DNA from: an uncultured Allobosea sp.
Lineage (GTDB): Bacteria > Pseudomonadota > Alphaproteobacteria > Rhizobiales > Beijerinckiaceae
Length of the DNA stretch: 64,000 bases
NCBI RefSeq assembly: GCF_945957345.1
Contig: NZ_CAMFKW010000017.1
Span: forward strand, 25,568-89,567
Direction of reading: 5' to 3'
Both the position numbers and the translations under genes were made by a program. The notes under the pieces were generated by a model that ran no database searches, had not been told where the DNA came from, and was given only the letters and a program-made list of their open reading frames with translations. This document shows, piece after piece, positions 8,914-17,415 of this stretch. Within the stretch, counting starts at the first letter, position 1. Every line of letters starts with the position of its first letter.

Positions 8914-9444
8914 TCAGGCGCGATGGTCGGGCCAGGCGCCGTCGCGCATATTCAGGCGCGGCGCAGGGTCCGGCCAATCGATGCCGAAGGCGGGATCGTT
9001 CCAGCGCAGGCCGCGGGCGAGATCGGCGCGATAGGCCGCGCCCATCATGTAGAAGACCTCGCTGTCGGGCTTGAGCGTCTGGAAGCCGTGGGCGCAGCCT
9101 TCCGGCACGAACAGGGCCCGCCCGCGCGCCGCATCCAGCACGACGCCGATCCATTCGCCATGGGTCGGGGAATCCGCGCGCAGGTCGACCGCGACATCGA
9201 AGATCGCGCCGCGCGAGCAGCGCACGAGCTTGGCATCCGGAACCGGCATCGCCTGGTAGTGCAGGCCGCGCAGCGTGCCCTGATGCGGATTGAAGGACAG
9301 ATTGCACTGAACCGGCGCGAAACGGATGCCGTGTCTGGCAAAGACATCGGCGCAGTAGCTGCGCGCGAAATGCCCGCGCTCGTCCGCCAGCGGCGCGAGA
9401 TCGACGACGAAGACGCCGGCGATGCGGGTTTCCGTGAGGATCAC
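8914..9444 (-). CDS. rfbC: NDP-4-keto-6-deoxyhexose 3,5- (or 3-/5-) epimerase, RmlC-like
   Basis: A 176-residue cupin-fold epimerase with the RmlC hallmarks RGHFARSY, GTLRGLHYQ (catalytic His), FDVAVDLR and LFVPEGCAHGFQTL. Length matches the family. It overlaps the C-methyltransferase gene by ATGA and sits in an operon with rfbF and rfbG, so its substrate is more likely a CDP-4-keto-6-deoxyglucose derivative than dTDP-keto-rhamnose. No rmlA or rmlB gene is visible in the window. Whether it epimerises C3, C5 or both cannot be read from the sequence. Confidence 0.9.
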   Translation of the reverse strand: MILTETRIAGVFVVDLAPLADERGHFARSYCADVFARHGIRFAPVQCNLSFNPHQGTLRGLHYQAMPVPDAKLVRCSRGAIFDVAVDLRADSPTHGEWIGVVLDAARGRALFVPEGCAHGFQTLKPDSEVFYMMGAAYRADLARGLRWNDPAFGIDWPDPAPRLNMRDGAWPDHRA

Positions 9445-10676
9445 TGGAGCACCTCGACCTGCGGGATCGGCACGACGAAGCGCCCGCCCCAGTCATGCAG
9501 CGCCGCCATCTGCCGCATGATCTCGTTCTTGAGGTTCCAGGGCAGGATCAGCAGGTAGTCCGGCTTTTCCTCCAGGATGGCTCCCGGCGCCTTCACCGGG
9601 ATGCGCGTGCCCGGCAGCAGCTTGCCTTGCTTGTGCGGACTACGATCGACCGTGAAGGCGACGAGTTCCGGCCCGATGCCGCAATAGTTGAGCAGCGTAT
9701 TGCCCTTGGCCGGCGCGCCATAGGCCGCGACCCGCTTGCCCGCCCGCCTGGCGTCGATCAGGAAATCGAGAAGGGCGCATTTCGTCCGGGCGATCCGCTC
9801 GGCGAAGCCCGTATAGGAATCGATCCGGTCGAGGCTGAAGGCCTCCTCCTCCCGCCGCAATGCCAGCACGGCTTCGGAAGGCGCGCGCCCTGCGGCGCCG
9901 ACGTGCCCGGCAAAGACGCGCAGCGAGCCGCCATGCGTCGGCAATCGCTCGACATCGAATACGGCAAGGCCATGGGCCGCGAGCACCCGCTCGATCGCCA
10001 GGAAGGAGAAATAGGAGAAGTGCTCGTGATAGATCGTGTCGAACTGGTTCTCGATCAGCATCCGCAGCAGATGCGGGAATTCCAGGGTCAGCACGCCCTT
10101 CGGCTTCAGCAGCAGCTCGAAGCCGGCGACGAAATCGTTGAGGTCCGGCACATGCGCGATGACGTTGTTCGCGGCGATCAGATCGGCCTGATGCCCTTGG
10201 GCTGCGAGGTCACGAGCCGTCTTGCGGCCGAAGAACCGCACTTGCGTCGGGATGCCCCGGCGCTGCGCCACCGCCGCGACATTGGCCGCCGGCTCGACGC
10301 CCAGAACCGGTATGCCGGCACGCTGGAAGAACTGCAGCAGGTAGCCGTCGTTGCTGGCTATCTCGACGACCTTGCTGACCTCCGATAGCCCGACGCGCTC
10401 GGCCATCGCCGCGGCGTAGCGCTCGCTATGGTCGAGCCAGCTTTGCGAGAAGCCGGAGAAATAGGCGTAGTCGCTGAAGATCGCGCCGGGCGTCTCGACA
10501 TCGCGCGCCTGCACCAGCTTGCAGGCATCGCAGACATAGACCTGTAGCGGGAAGAACGTCTCGGGCTCGCCGGCATCGGCCGAGGCGACGAAGGCATTGG
10601 CGAGCGGCGTCATGCCGAGATCGGCCAAGACCGTGGTCAGGGGAGCGCTGCAGAAGCGGCACTTGCAGGAATTCAT
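9441..10676 (-). CDS. SAM-dependent sugar C-methyltransferase
   Basis: A 411-residue three-part enzyme of the NovU/TylC3 kind. The N-terminal zinc finger has CKCRFC and VCDACK. The Rossmann SAM-binding core has VVEIASNDGYLLQFF near residue 87 and VIAHVPDL. The C-terminal domain carries VAAYGAPAKGNTLLNYCGIG. The family adds a methyl group to a carbon (often C3) of an NDP-4-keto-deoxyhexose, giving branched sugars. It overlaps rfbG upstream and the epimerase downstream by 4 bp each, so translation is coupled through the whole pathway. The exact carbon methylated is inferred only from family knowledge. Confidence 0.87.
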   Translation of the reverse strand: MNSCKCRFCSAPLTTVLADLGMTPLANAFVASADAGEPETFFPLQVYVCDACKLVQARDVETPGAIFSDYAYFSGFSQSWLDHSERYAAAMAERVGLSEVSKVVEIASNDGYLLQFFQRAGIPVLGVEPAANVAAVAQRRGIPTQVRFFGRKTARDLAAQGHQADLIAANNVIAHVPDLNDFVAGFELLLKPKGVLTLEFPHLLRMLIENQFDTIYHEHFSYFSFLAIERVLAAHGLAVFDVERLPTHGGSLRVFAGHVGAAGRAPSEAVLALRREEEAFSLDRIDSYTGFAERIARTKCALLDFLIDARRAGKRVAAYGAPAKGNTLLNYCGIGPELVAFTVDRSPHKQGKLLPGTRIPVKAPGAILEEKPDYLLILPWNLKNEIMRQMAALHDWGGRFVVPIPQVEVLQ

Positions 10677-11761
10677 GAGCGAAAGGCTCCGCTTTCATAG
10701 GATTCGATATCGGCGGCGATGAGTTCGGCGGCGGGCATTCCCCGGTCGTGGAGTCGGTACCAGCGTGCGGTCAGGGCGACGGCCGCTTCGAAATCGAGCC
10801 GTGGGCGCCAGTCGAGGCGCTGGCGCGCCTTGCTGGAATCGAGCGCGAGGCGGTTCGCCTCATGCGGGCCGGACGCAGCATCGGCTTGCGACGTGGCTCC
10901 GGCGCCCCAAGCTTGGGCCAAGGTCTCCAGAACCTCCGACACGGAGCGCTCGGCGCCACTGTCGGGGCCGAAATTCCAGGCTTCCGCGAAGGAGGGGCCA
11001 TCCATGTGCAGCCGCTCGGCCAGCAGCAGGTAGCCGCAGAGCGCATCGAGGACATGCTGCCAAGGCCGCGTCGCACCGGGATTGCGCACTGCGAGCGTCT
11101 CGCCGCTCGAAAGGGCCCGGACAGCATCCGGCACGAGCCGATCCTGTGCCCAGTCGCCGCCGCCGATGACGTTGCCCGCGCGTGCCGTCGCGATCGCGAT
11201 CAAGCGATCGGATGATCCCGCGAAGGAGCTTCGCCAGGATGCGGCGAGGATCTCGGTGCAGGCCTTGCTGGCGCTGTAGGGATCATGTCCGCCGAGCGGA
11301 TCGATCTCGCGATAGGGCCAGGGCCATTCGCGGTTCTCATAGCATTTGTCGGTGGTCGCGATGACGACGCTGCGCACGCTCGGCTGGGCGCGGATCGCTT
11401 CCAGCAGGTTTAGGGTGCCCAGGACATTGGTCTCGAAGGTTAGGCGTGGATCGCGATAGGAGGGGCGCACCAGCGGCTGCGCCGCGAGATGCAGCACGAT
11501 CTCCGGCGCAAATCCTTCAAGGGCGGCCCGTGTCGCCTGCGCATCGCGGATGTCGCAGGCGATGCCGGGCATGACATCGGCCAGGAAGCCGAGTCGTTCG
11601 CGTTCCGCCTCGTCCTGCGCCGGCAGCGACAGGCCGAGCGCTATCGCACCCAGCCGCTTGAGCCATAGCCCGAGCCAGCTTCCCTTGAAGCCGCTATGGC
11701 CGGTGACGAGCACGCGCCGCCCGCGCCAAAAGGCCGGATCGGGGTTCACCAGACCCGCCAT
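10673..11761 (-). CDS. rfbG: CDP-glucose 4,6-dehydratase
   Basis: A 362-residue short-chain dehydrogenase/reductase. It has the NAD-binding GHSGFKGSWL at residue 20, HLAAQPLVRPSYRDP, which is characteristic of RfbG, and the catalytic YSASKACTE (Tyr-x3-Lys). It converts CDP-glucose to CDP-4-keto-6-deoxyglucose, the entry point to CDP-linked deoxysugars. Its start lies inside the end of rfbF (16-bp overlap) and its stop overlaps the C-methyltransferase gene, as expected for one operon. Confidence 0.94.
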   Translation of the reverse strand: MAGLVNPDPAFWRGRRVLVTGHSGFKGSWLGLWLKRLGAIALGLSLPAQDEAERERLGFLADVMPGIACDIRDAQATRAALEGFAPEIVLHLAAQPLVRPSYRDPRLTFETNVLGTLNLLEAIRAQPSVRSVVIATTDKCYENREWPWPYREIDPLGGHDPYSASKACTEILAASWRSSFAGSSDRLIAIATARAGNVIGGGDWAQDRLVPDAVRALSSGETLAVRNPGATRPWQHVLDALCGYLLLAERLHMDGPSFAEAWNFGPDSGAERSVSEVLETLAQAWGAGATSQADAASGPHEANRLALDSSKARQRLDWRPRLDFEAAVALTARWYRLHDRGMPAAELIAADIESYESGAFRS

Positions 11762-12522
11762 GGCGCCTCGCCGGTATCCCAGAGCTCTTCCAGGCGGCGC
11801 TTGTCGCGCAACGTGTCCATCGGCTGCCAGAAGCCGTCATGCGGATAGGCCATCAGCTCGCCGTCGCGGGCGAGGCCTTCCATCGGGCCGCTTTCCCAGA
11901 CAGTGTCGTCGCCGGCGATCTGGTCGAGCGCCTGCGGCGACAGCACGAAGAAGCCGCCATTGATGAAGCCGGAATCGCTCGCCGCCTTCTCGCGAAAGCC
12001 GGTGACGCCGTTGCCGTCGAGATCGAGCACGCCGAAGCGGCCGGGTGGACGCACGGCCGTCACCGTCGCGGCGCGGCCATGGCTTTCATGGAAGGCGATC
12101 AGACGGTCGATCGGCACGTCCGAGACGCCGTCGCCATAGGTCAGGCAGAAGCTTTCGCCTTCCAGATAGGGCTTCACGCGGGCGATGCGCCCGCCCGTCA
12201 TCGTCTCCTGCCCGGTATCGACCAGCGTGACCTTCCACGGCTCGGCCCGGCCGGCATGGACGGTCATGCCGCCCTGCGTGAAGTCGAAGGTCACGTCCGA
12301 GGAGTGGAGCAGGTAGTTCCCGAAATACTCCTTCAGGGCATAGCCGCGGTAGCCCAGGCAGATGACGAACTCGTTGATGCCGTAGCGCGAATACAGCTTC
12401 ATGATGTGCCAGATGATCGGCCGGCCGCCGATCTCGATCATCGGTTTCGGGCGATGCTCCGATTCTTCCATGATCCGTGTGCCGCGGCCGCCCGCCAGGA
12501 TCACCGCCTTCCTGATCTGCAT
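11746..12522 (-). CDS. rfbF: Glucose-1-phosphate cytidylyltransferase
   Basis: A 258-residue nucleotidyltransferase. The N-terminal AVILAGGRGTRI is the pyrophosphorylase signature, followed by GGRPIIWHIMKLYSRYGI, FVICLGYRGYALKEYF and FCLTYGDGVSDV, as in RfbF proteins. It makes CDP-glucose from glucose-1-phosphate and CTP and is the first gene of the minus-strand sugar operon. Upstream, the intergenic region shared with the divergent ABC exporter contains two copies of a 17-bp inverted repeat, so both arms are probably controlled together. Confidence 0.95.
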   Translation of the reverse strand: MQIRKAVILAGGRGTRIMEESEHRPKPMIEIGGRPIIWHIMKLYSRYGINEFVICLGYRGYALKEYFGNYLLHSSDVTFDFTQGGMTVHAGRAEPWKVTLVDTGQETMTGGRIARVKPYLEGESFCLTYGDGVSDVPIDRLIAFHESHGRAATVTAVRPPGRFGVLDLDGNGVTGFREKAASDSGFINGGFFVLSPQALDQIAGDDTVWESGPMEGLARDGELMAYPHDGFWQPMDTLRDKRRLEELWDTGEAPWRVW

Positions 12523-12567
12523 TGCTCGCTTCCGTGTGTTCGCCCGAGGTCGGCGCGGTTAATAGAT

Positions 12568-12584
12568 GTGAGAAATTTTCCCAC
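12568..12584. promoter_or_regulatory. Operator-like inverted repeat, polysaccharide promoter, site 1
   Basis: GTGAGAAATTTTCCCAC pairs 7 of 8 arm bases around a central T. It fits the consensus GTGGGA-N5-TCCCAC with one mismatch and lies 46 bp upstream of the rfbF start codon. Its centre is 28 bp from the next site. Confidence 0.6.
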
Positions 12585-12595
12585 ACGATATTGAC

Positions 12596-12612
12596 GTGGG
12601 AATTATTCACAC
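12596..12612. promoter_or_regulatory. Operator-like inverted repeat, polysaccharide promoter, site 2
   Basis: GTGGGAATTATTCACAC pairs 7 of 8 arm bases and differs by one base from the perfect palindrome at 18339-18355. A TTGACG at 12591-12596, a possible -35 element for the exporter operon, abuts it. The adjoining bases CACGATATTG, read on the minus strand, match CAATATCGTG next to the 18339 site. This flank match supports a common promoter element. Confidence 0.65.
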
Positions 12613-12691
12613 TTAATCAGCCTGTCAACCCGCCGCCGGTCGTTTCCTGCGGATCGCTGGAGGCGGGAGGTCTGTTCGAGGAGGTCGGCTG

Positions 12692-13525
12692 GTGTCAGCC
12701 CCAGCAATGCTTGTTCACGATGCGCGTTCGCGCGGTCGCCATCCCTGGCGCGGTGCGATGGCCGATGCCGCCGGGGCGCTTGGCCTCGTCGAACTCTGGC
12801 TCACCATGGGCTGGTACGACGTCCGCCAGCGCTACAGCCGTTCGGTCTTCGGCCCGTTCTGGGTAACGATCAGCCTCGCCGTCTTCGTCGCGGGGCTCGG
12901 CGTCACCTATGCTGCGCTCTTCCGCGTGCCGGTCTTCACCTATCTGCCCTATGTGACCGTGGGCATGGTGCTGTGGTCGCTGATCACAGCCCTGTTGAAC
13001 GAGGGGGCAGCGACCTTCACCGCGGCGACGGCGGCGATCAAGCAGATGCCGGCGCCGATCGGCATCCATGTCCTGCGTGTCGTCTGGCGAAACCTGATCA
13101 TCCTTGCCCACAACGCGGTCATCGTCCTGCTCGTCCTTCTCGCCTGCGGCGTTCGGCCGGGCTGGGTGGGGCTTGCGGCCATGCCGGGGCTCGTCCTGCT
13201 GCTGCTCAACGGCATCGGTTGGAGCGTGACGCTCGGCCTCGTCGGCGCGCGCTTTCGCGACATGATGCCCCTTGTCGCCAATGCGACGCAGATGCTGCTG
13301 TTCGTGACGCCGGTGCTCTGGCGTGCCGAGGACCTCGGAACGCGACGTGTCCTGGCGGAACTCAATCCGCTGTTCCACTTGATCGAAATCGTGCGTGCCC
13401 CGCTGCTCGGAGCGGGCTTTCCGATGGAGAGCTTCGCGGTCGCAACGATCGTAACATTGCTCAATCTCGGGCTCGCTTTCGCGCTCTATGCGCGGCTGCG
13501 CTGGCGCGTGGCTTATTGGTTGTGA
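12692..13525 (+). CDS. Polysaccharide ABC exporter, permease (Wzm/KpsM type)
   Basis: A 277-residue ABC-2 type inner-membrane permease. About six hydrophobic segments follow a short cytoplasmic N-terminus; WYDVRQRYSRSVFGPFWVT is the conserved amphipathic motif of Wzm/KpsM/TagG proteins before the first helix. GTG at 12692 is chosen because GAGGAGG lies seven bases before it; an ATG at 12707 is the alternative. The next gene encodes the matching ATPase. Together they would export an undecaprenyl-linked or lipid-linked glycan across the inner membrane. Confidence 0.9.
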   Translation: MSAPAMLVHDARSRGRHPWRGAMADAAGALGLVELWLTMGWYDVRQRYSRSVFGPFWVTISLAVFVAGLGVTYAALFRVPVFTYLPYVTVGMVLWSLITALLNEGAATFTAATAAIKQMPAPIGIHVLRVVWRNLIILAHNAVIVLLVLLACGVRPGWVGLAAMPGLVLLLLNGIGWSVTLGLVGARFRDMMPLVANATQMLLFVTPVLWRAEDLGTRRVLAELNPLFHLIEIVRAPLLGAGFPMESFAVATIVTLLNLGLAFALYARLRWRVAYWL

Positions 13526-13532
13526 GGCGGCG

Positions 13533-14297
13533 ATGAGCTCGATCCGTCTCGACGGCGTCAGCGTGCAATTCCCGCTCTATGGCGGCAGCGCCCGCTCCCT
13601 GCGCAATCGCATCGTCAGCAGCGCCACCGGCGGCCGCATCGGCTCCGATGCCCGCGCACGGACCTGTGTCGAAGCCCTCAGCGGCATCGATCTCGGCATC
13701 GACCATGGCGAGCGCGTCGCCCTCGTCGGCCATAACGGCGCCGGCAAGACGACGCTGCTGCGCGTGCTCGCCGGCATCTATGTCCCGCAGAGGGGGCGCG
13801 TTGCCGTCCATGGCAAGATCGCGCCGCTCTTCGATATCGGCCTCGGCATGGATGGCGAGGCGAGCGGCTACGACAATATCCGCCTGCGCGGGCTCTATCT
13901 CGGCCTCAGCCGCCGACAGATCGAGAGCCGTATCGATGAGATCGCCGACTTCACCGAGCTCGGCGGCTTTCTGGACATGCCGATCCGCACCTATTCGGCG
14001 GGCATGCAGACACGGCTGTCCTTCGCGATCTGCACCAGCGTCGATCCCGAGGTTCTGTTGCTCGACGAGGGCATCCTTGCCGGCGATGCAGCCTTCATGG
14101 CCAAGGCGCAGGCGCGGCTTGCTGGCTTCGTCGCCCGCGCCGGCATCCTCGTCCTCGCCTCGCACAGCGACAGCCTGCTCGCCAGCCTCTGCACCCGCGC
14201 GCTGCGGCTTGAGCACGGCCGGCTCGTCGCCGACGGGCCGTTGCAGGACGTGCTCGCCCCGCTCCAATCATCTTCATCCAGGAGAATTCCGGCATGA
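13533..14297 (+). CDS. Polysaccharide ABC exporter, ATP-binding protein (Wzt/KpsT type)
   Basis: A 254-residue ATPase with Walker A GHNGAGKTTLLR, signature YSAGMQTRLSF and Walker B EVLLLDEGILAGD, the family's typical deviation from the usual DEP. The protein ends shortly after the ATPase domain, so it lacks the C-terminal carbohydrate-binding domain found in Wzt proteins that recognise capped O-antigen. It is closer to the KpsT/TagH length. ATG 13533 is used, preceded by AGGCGG. A longer frame overlaps the permease gene. It overlaps the following glycosyltransferase by ATGA. Confidence 0.92.
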   Translation: MSSIRLDGVSVQFPLYGGSARSLRNRIVSSATGGRIGSDARARTCVEALSGIDLGIDHGERVALVGHNGAGKTTLLRVLAGIYVPQRGRVAVHGKIAPLFDIGLGMDGEASGYDNIRLRGLYLGLSRRQIESRIDEIADFTELGGFLDMPIRTYSAGMQTRLSFAICTSVDPEVLLLDEGILAGDAAFMAKAQARLAGFVARAGILVLASHSDSLLASLCTRALRLEHGRLVADGPLQDVLAPLQSSSSRRIPA

Positions 14298-15295
14298 TGG
14301 CTTCTGCTGCAAACAGGGCACGCTGCGTCGCCGGCATCGTGATCTATCGCCCGCAACCCGAGGCGCTGCAGCAGCTCGTTGCTTCGCTGGCCGACGACGT
14401 CACGACGATCGCCATCTACGCCAATTCGCCGGTCAGCGGCGAGGAGCAGCAGGCGCTTGAAGCTACGGCCGGTGCGGCTGAACTGGTGGTGCTGAGGCCC
14501 GGCCTCAACCGTGGGCTCGGTGCCGCCTACAATGCCTTGCGCCAACTCGCCGAAATCTGCGGCAGCGAGTTCCTGTTCCTTCTCGACCAGGACAGCCAGC
14601 CGCAGCCCGGGCTCGTCGGAGCCCTGACCGCGACCTATCGCGATCTCATGGAGCGCGGCGAGCGTGTCGCCGTGGTGGGGCCGCAGCCGGTCGATCGCGA
14701 AGGCGATGCGATGCGGTTATCCGCGGCGCCGGTGCAGCCTCGGGACAAGCGCAGCCCCGTGCGGACGCGCTTCGTCATTTCCTCGGGGTCGCTGATCCCA
14801 CTTGATGCGCTGGCGGCCATCGGTGATTTCCGCAGCGATTATTTCATCGACGCGATCGATATCGAATGGTGTCTGCGCGCCGGGGGCGCCGGCTATTCGA
14901 TTTGGGTCGATCCAGCGGTTTCGATGCCGCATCAGCTCGGCCGTGGGGTCATCCGCCTGCCGCTCGCATTGCTGCTGACCGACCAGCCCCCGCGCCGGCT
15001 CTACACCTATGTCCGCAATCAGCTCGCCATGCTGCGCCTGCCGCATGTTCCGATGCGGCACAAGGCGAAGTTCGTGATCTCGCTGCCGGTTCGGCTCGCG
15101 GTGCATCTCGTCCATCACGGCTTCTCGCGGGATTGCGTGACGGCGCTGGTCAACGGCCTGGTCGACGGGGTGTGCAACCGGCTGGGGCCGCCCGATCGCG
15201 CTCTCATTCCGTGGTGGAATGCCGGCCTGCGCTCTCGCTTTGCCCGCAATGTCGGGATCACTGCCGATGCGGCAAGCGGGCAGCGCCCGGTATGA
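14294..15295 (+). CDS. Glycosyltransferase family 2 (rhamnosyltransferase-like)
   Basis: A 333-residue GT-A fold enzyme. The N-terminal VAGIVIYRPQPEAL, the nucleotide-sugar region LNRGLGAAYNALR and the acidic motif FLFLLDQDSQP are typical of RfbN/WbbL-like rhamnosyltransferases. DYFIDAIDIEWCLRAGG supplies the conserved ED-like catalytic region. The C-terminal part is mildly hydrophobic and probably membrane-associated. It lies between the exporter ATPase and an RmlD-like reductase, overlapping both by 4 bp, so it most likely transfers a deoxyhexose during synthesis of the exported glycan. Donor and acceptor are inferred. Confidence 0.85.
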   Translation: MMASAANRARCVAGIVIYRPQPEALQQLVASLADDVTTIAIYANSPVSGEEQQALEATAGAAELVVLRPGLNRGLGAAYNALRQLAEICGSEFLFLLDQDSQPQPGLVGALTATYRDLMERGERVAVVGPQPVDREGDAMRLSAAPVQPRDKRSPVRTRFVISSGSLIPLDALAAIGDFRSDYFIDAIDIEWCLRAGGAGYSIWVDPAVSMPHQLGRGVIRLPLALLLTDQPPRRLYTYVRNQLAMLRLPHVPMRHKAKFVISLPVRLAVHLVHHGFSRDCVTALVNGLVDGVCNRLGPPDRALIPWWNAGLRSRFARNVGITADAASGQRPV

Positions 15296-16191
15296 GCGCG
15301 CCGATCATCCTGGTGCTGGGGCGTTCCGGCCAGCTTGCCAGGGCGCTGGCCGAGCGGGGCGGCGGCAGCATCGTCACCGCGGGCCGTCCCGATTTCGACC
15401 TGACGCGGCCGGATGCATCTGAACGCCTGCTCGACCGGCTCCGCCCCGCTGCCGTCATCAATGCCGCCGCCTATACGGCGGTCGATCGCGCGGAGAGCGA
15501 GCCGGAGCTGGCTTTCGCCCTCAATCGCGACGCTCCCGCCGCGCTTGCCAGGGCTTGCGCGCGAGCGGGGCTGCCGCTCATCCATGTCTCCACTGACAGC
15601 GTCTTCGACGGCGCGCAGGACCGGCCCTATCGGGAAAGCGACACGCCGCGACCAATCAATGTCTACGGCGCCTCGAAACATGCCGGGGAATGCGCGGTGC
15701 GTGATGCGCTGCCTTCGGCGCTGGTGGCGCGAACCTCGTGGATTTTCGGGGGGCACGGCGAAAGCTTCGTAAGCCGCCTCCTGGGTTGGGCGGAGGGACG
15801 CGATCGGCTGACGATTGCCGGCGACCAATATGGCCGGCCGACCTATGCGCCAGCGCTTGCCGAAGCCCTGTTGACGCTCGCCCGGCGTCAGCTCGACGGG
15901 ACAGTCAGCGGCGGGCTGATGCACCTCGCGGGCGAGAGCGTGCTCAGCCGCGCGGAGCAGGCGCGGATCATCCTGGAGGCTGCCAGCCGTCGCGGCCGGC
16001 TCGCTACGGCGATCGTCCCTGTTCCGTCGAGCCTGCATCCGACACCGGCGAGGCGGCCCCTCAATGCCGTCCTCGATTGCGGCCTGGCCGGCAGGCAGGG
16101 CCTCGCGCTCGGGCCGTTCCGCGGTGATCTCGCAGCGACGCTCGATGCGCTGCTCGGGCCGGCCATGCCGGGCGAGCGATTGACCGCCTGA
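15292..16191 (+). CDS. rfbD: dTDP-4-dehydrorhamnose reductase-like protein (RmlD family)
   Basis: A 299-residue SDR-fold reductase with the nucleotide-binding LGRSGQLARAL, INAAAYTAVDRAESEPELAFALN, VSTDSVFDG and the catalytic YGASKHAGE. All are RmlD hallmarks. The family reduces the C4 keto group of an NDP-4-keto-6-deoxyhexose. Because the window has CDP-glucose genes but no rmlA/rmlB, it may finish the CDP-linked sugar begun on the minus strand, or act with RmlAB encoded elsewhere. The ATG overlaps the glycosyltransferase stop (ATGA). It is the last gene of the plus-strand arm. Confidence 0.9.
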   Translation: MSAPIILVLGRSGQLARALAERGGGSIVTAGRPDFDLTRPDASERLLDRLRPAAVINAAAYTAVDRAESEPELAFALNRDAPAALARACARAGLPLIHVSTDSVFDGAQDRPYRESDTPRPINVYGASKHAGECAVRDALPSALVARTSWIFGGHGESFVSRLLGWAEGRDRLTIAGDQYGRPTYAPALAEALLTLARRQLDGTVSGGLMHLAGESVLSRAEQARIILEAASRRGRLATAIVPVPSSLHPTPARRPLNAVLDCGLAGRQGLALGPFRGDLAATLDALLGPAMPGERLTA

Positions 16192-16212
16192 GAGCGCTCG
16201 GCGGCTGTCCGT

Positions 16213-17415
16213 TCACCGACCGGGGCCCGCTCCGCCGGGGCCTGCTCCTCCTGGCCCGCCACCTCCCGGTCCACCGCCACCCGGTCCACCACCACCCGGG
16301 CCGACTCCGCCCGGGGCGCCACCTGCAGGCCCGCCGCCAGGGCCGATTCCGCCGGGGCCGCCCAATTCGCCGCGCCCACCCGGGCCAAAGCCCCCCGGTC
16401 CGCCGGTCGGTCCGCTTTGGCTGAATCCCCCGGGGCCGAACGATTGACCTCCGACAGGGCCGCCGCCAGGGCCGCCGTCATTGCCGCCGCCGTCGCCGTC
16501 GGGCCGCGCCAGGCGCATATTCTCGATGCTCGGGACGCCGTCCAGACCGATGCGCCCGTCCAGCACGGCCCGGACGTCCCGCCAGGGCGAGAGGGCGTAG
16601 CCGAAGGCTTTGCTGTGCAGCGAAAGGCCGGAGCCCAGCAGCAATTGCCCTTCGCCGCCGCGCAGATAGCTCTCGACCGAGAAGGCACCGGTCGCTGGCA
16701 GCGCGGTGGCGGCTGCGGCGGTGCTCGCCCGGAAGCCGCCCCGCGCGATGCGCCCGGAAACGGCGATGCGGCGGCCGACCAGGGCCTCGTCGATATCCAG
16801 CAGCTTGAGCCCGCCGATCCAGAGCCCGTCATCATCCTTCTCGACGATGCCGACGACGCTCTCGATCCTTTCGACGGGACGTTCGACCAGGCTGGCGATG
16901 ATCGTCCCGTCGACCCGGCGCAGGCCGCTGACGGCGACATGCTCACCTCTGCGCCAGCCCCTGGTTTCAAGGTCGGGCCGAGTCTGAACGGGTTGCCCGA
17001 GCACGTCGATCCCGTCCCGATAGACGGCGGTGATCGGTCCGACCACCTCCCGCTCGACGGCGATGGTGTTCGTGACGAGGCCGCTCCCGTCAGGCCGCGC
17101 GACGACGCGCACGACATGTCCGATGCGCAGGTCGCGCGCGCTGCGGACCAGCCCGTCGATGGTGACCGGCACGTCCTGCGGGTAGGCAATGCGGCTGTCG
17201 TTGACGATGATGCTGCCGAAGCGCTGGATCGTGCCGACGAAGCCGGTGCCGCCGATGCCGCGGTCGGAGCCGGCATTGCCCTCCGGGGCGAAGCCGGTGC
17301 CGCCGATGCCGACATCGCGCGGCCGCTCAGGCGCGGCAATCGCAGGGCGCCAGGCCAAGGCAGTGCCGAGGGAGGCCAGCAGCGCCCGGCGCGTCAATGC
17401 AGGGCGCTTGCTCAT
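16213..17415 (-). CDS. DUF5666 domain-containing exported protein with Gly/Pro-rich tail
   Basis: A 400-residue protein. The N-terminus has a twin-arginine-like signal, LTRRALLASLGTALAWRPAIA, and then two copies of GIGGTGF. From about residue 50 to 300 it carries repeated small beta domains typical of DUF5666 (GSIIVNDSRI, IGHVVRVVARPDGSGLV, RRVDGTIIASLVERP). The last 85 residues are almost only Gly and Pro in GPGG/GPGGG repeats with a few Gln, Ser and Phe. Such tails suggest an extended, flexible surface or periplasmic segment. The ATG overlaps the DUF6502 gene stop (ATGA), so the two are co-translated. Function unknown. Confidence 0.8.
   Translation of the reverse strand: MSKRPALTRRALLASLGTALAWRPAIAAPERPRDVGIGGTGFAPEGNAGSDRGIGGTGFVGTIQRFGSIIVNDSRIAYPQDVPVTIDGLVRSARDLRIGHVVRVVARPDGSGLVTNTIAVEREVVGPITAVYRDGIDVLGQPVQTRPDLETRGWRRGEHVAVSGLRRVDGTIIASLVERPVERIESVVGIVEKDDDGLWIGGLKLLDIDEALVGRRIAVSGRIARGGFRASTAAAATALPATGAFSVESYLRGGEGQLLLGSGLSLHSKAFGYALSPWRDVRAVLDGRIGLDGVPSIENMRLARPDGDGGGNDGGPGGGPVGGQSFGPGGFSQSGPTGGPGGFGPGGRGELGGPGGIGPGGGPAGGAPGGVGPGGGGPGGGGPGGGGPGGAGPGGAGPGR

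Noticed and set aside
5934..9074. A 1046-codon plus-strand open frame across yigZ and the glycosyltransferase
   Set aside because: It is the mirror frame of two well-identified minus-strand genes and shows no domain of its own.
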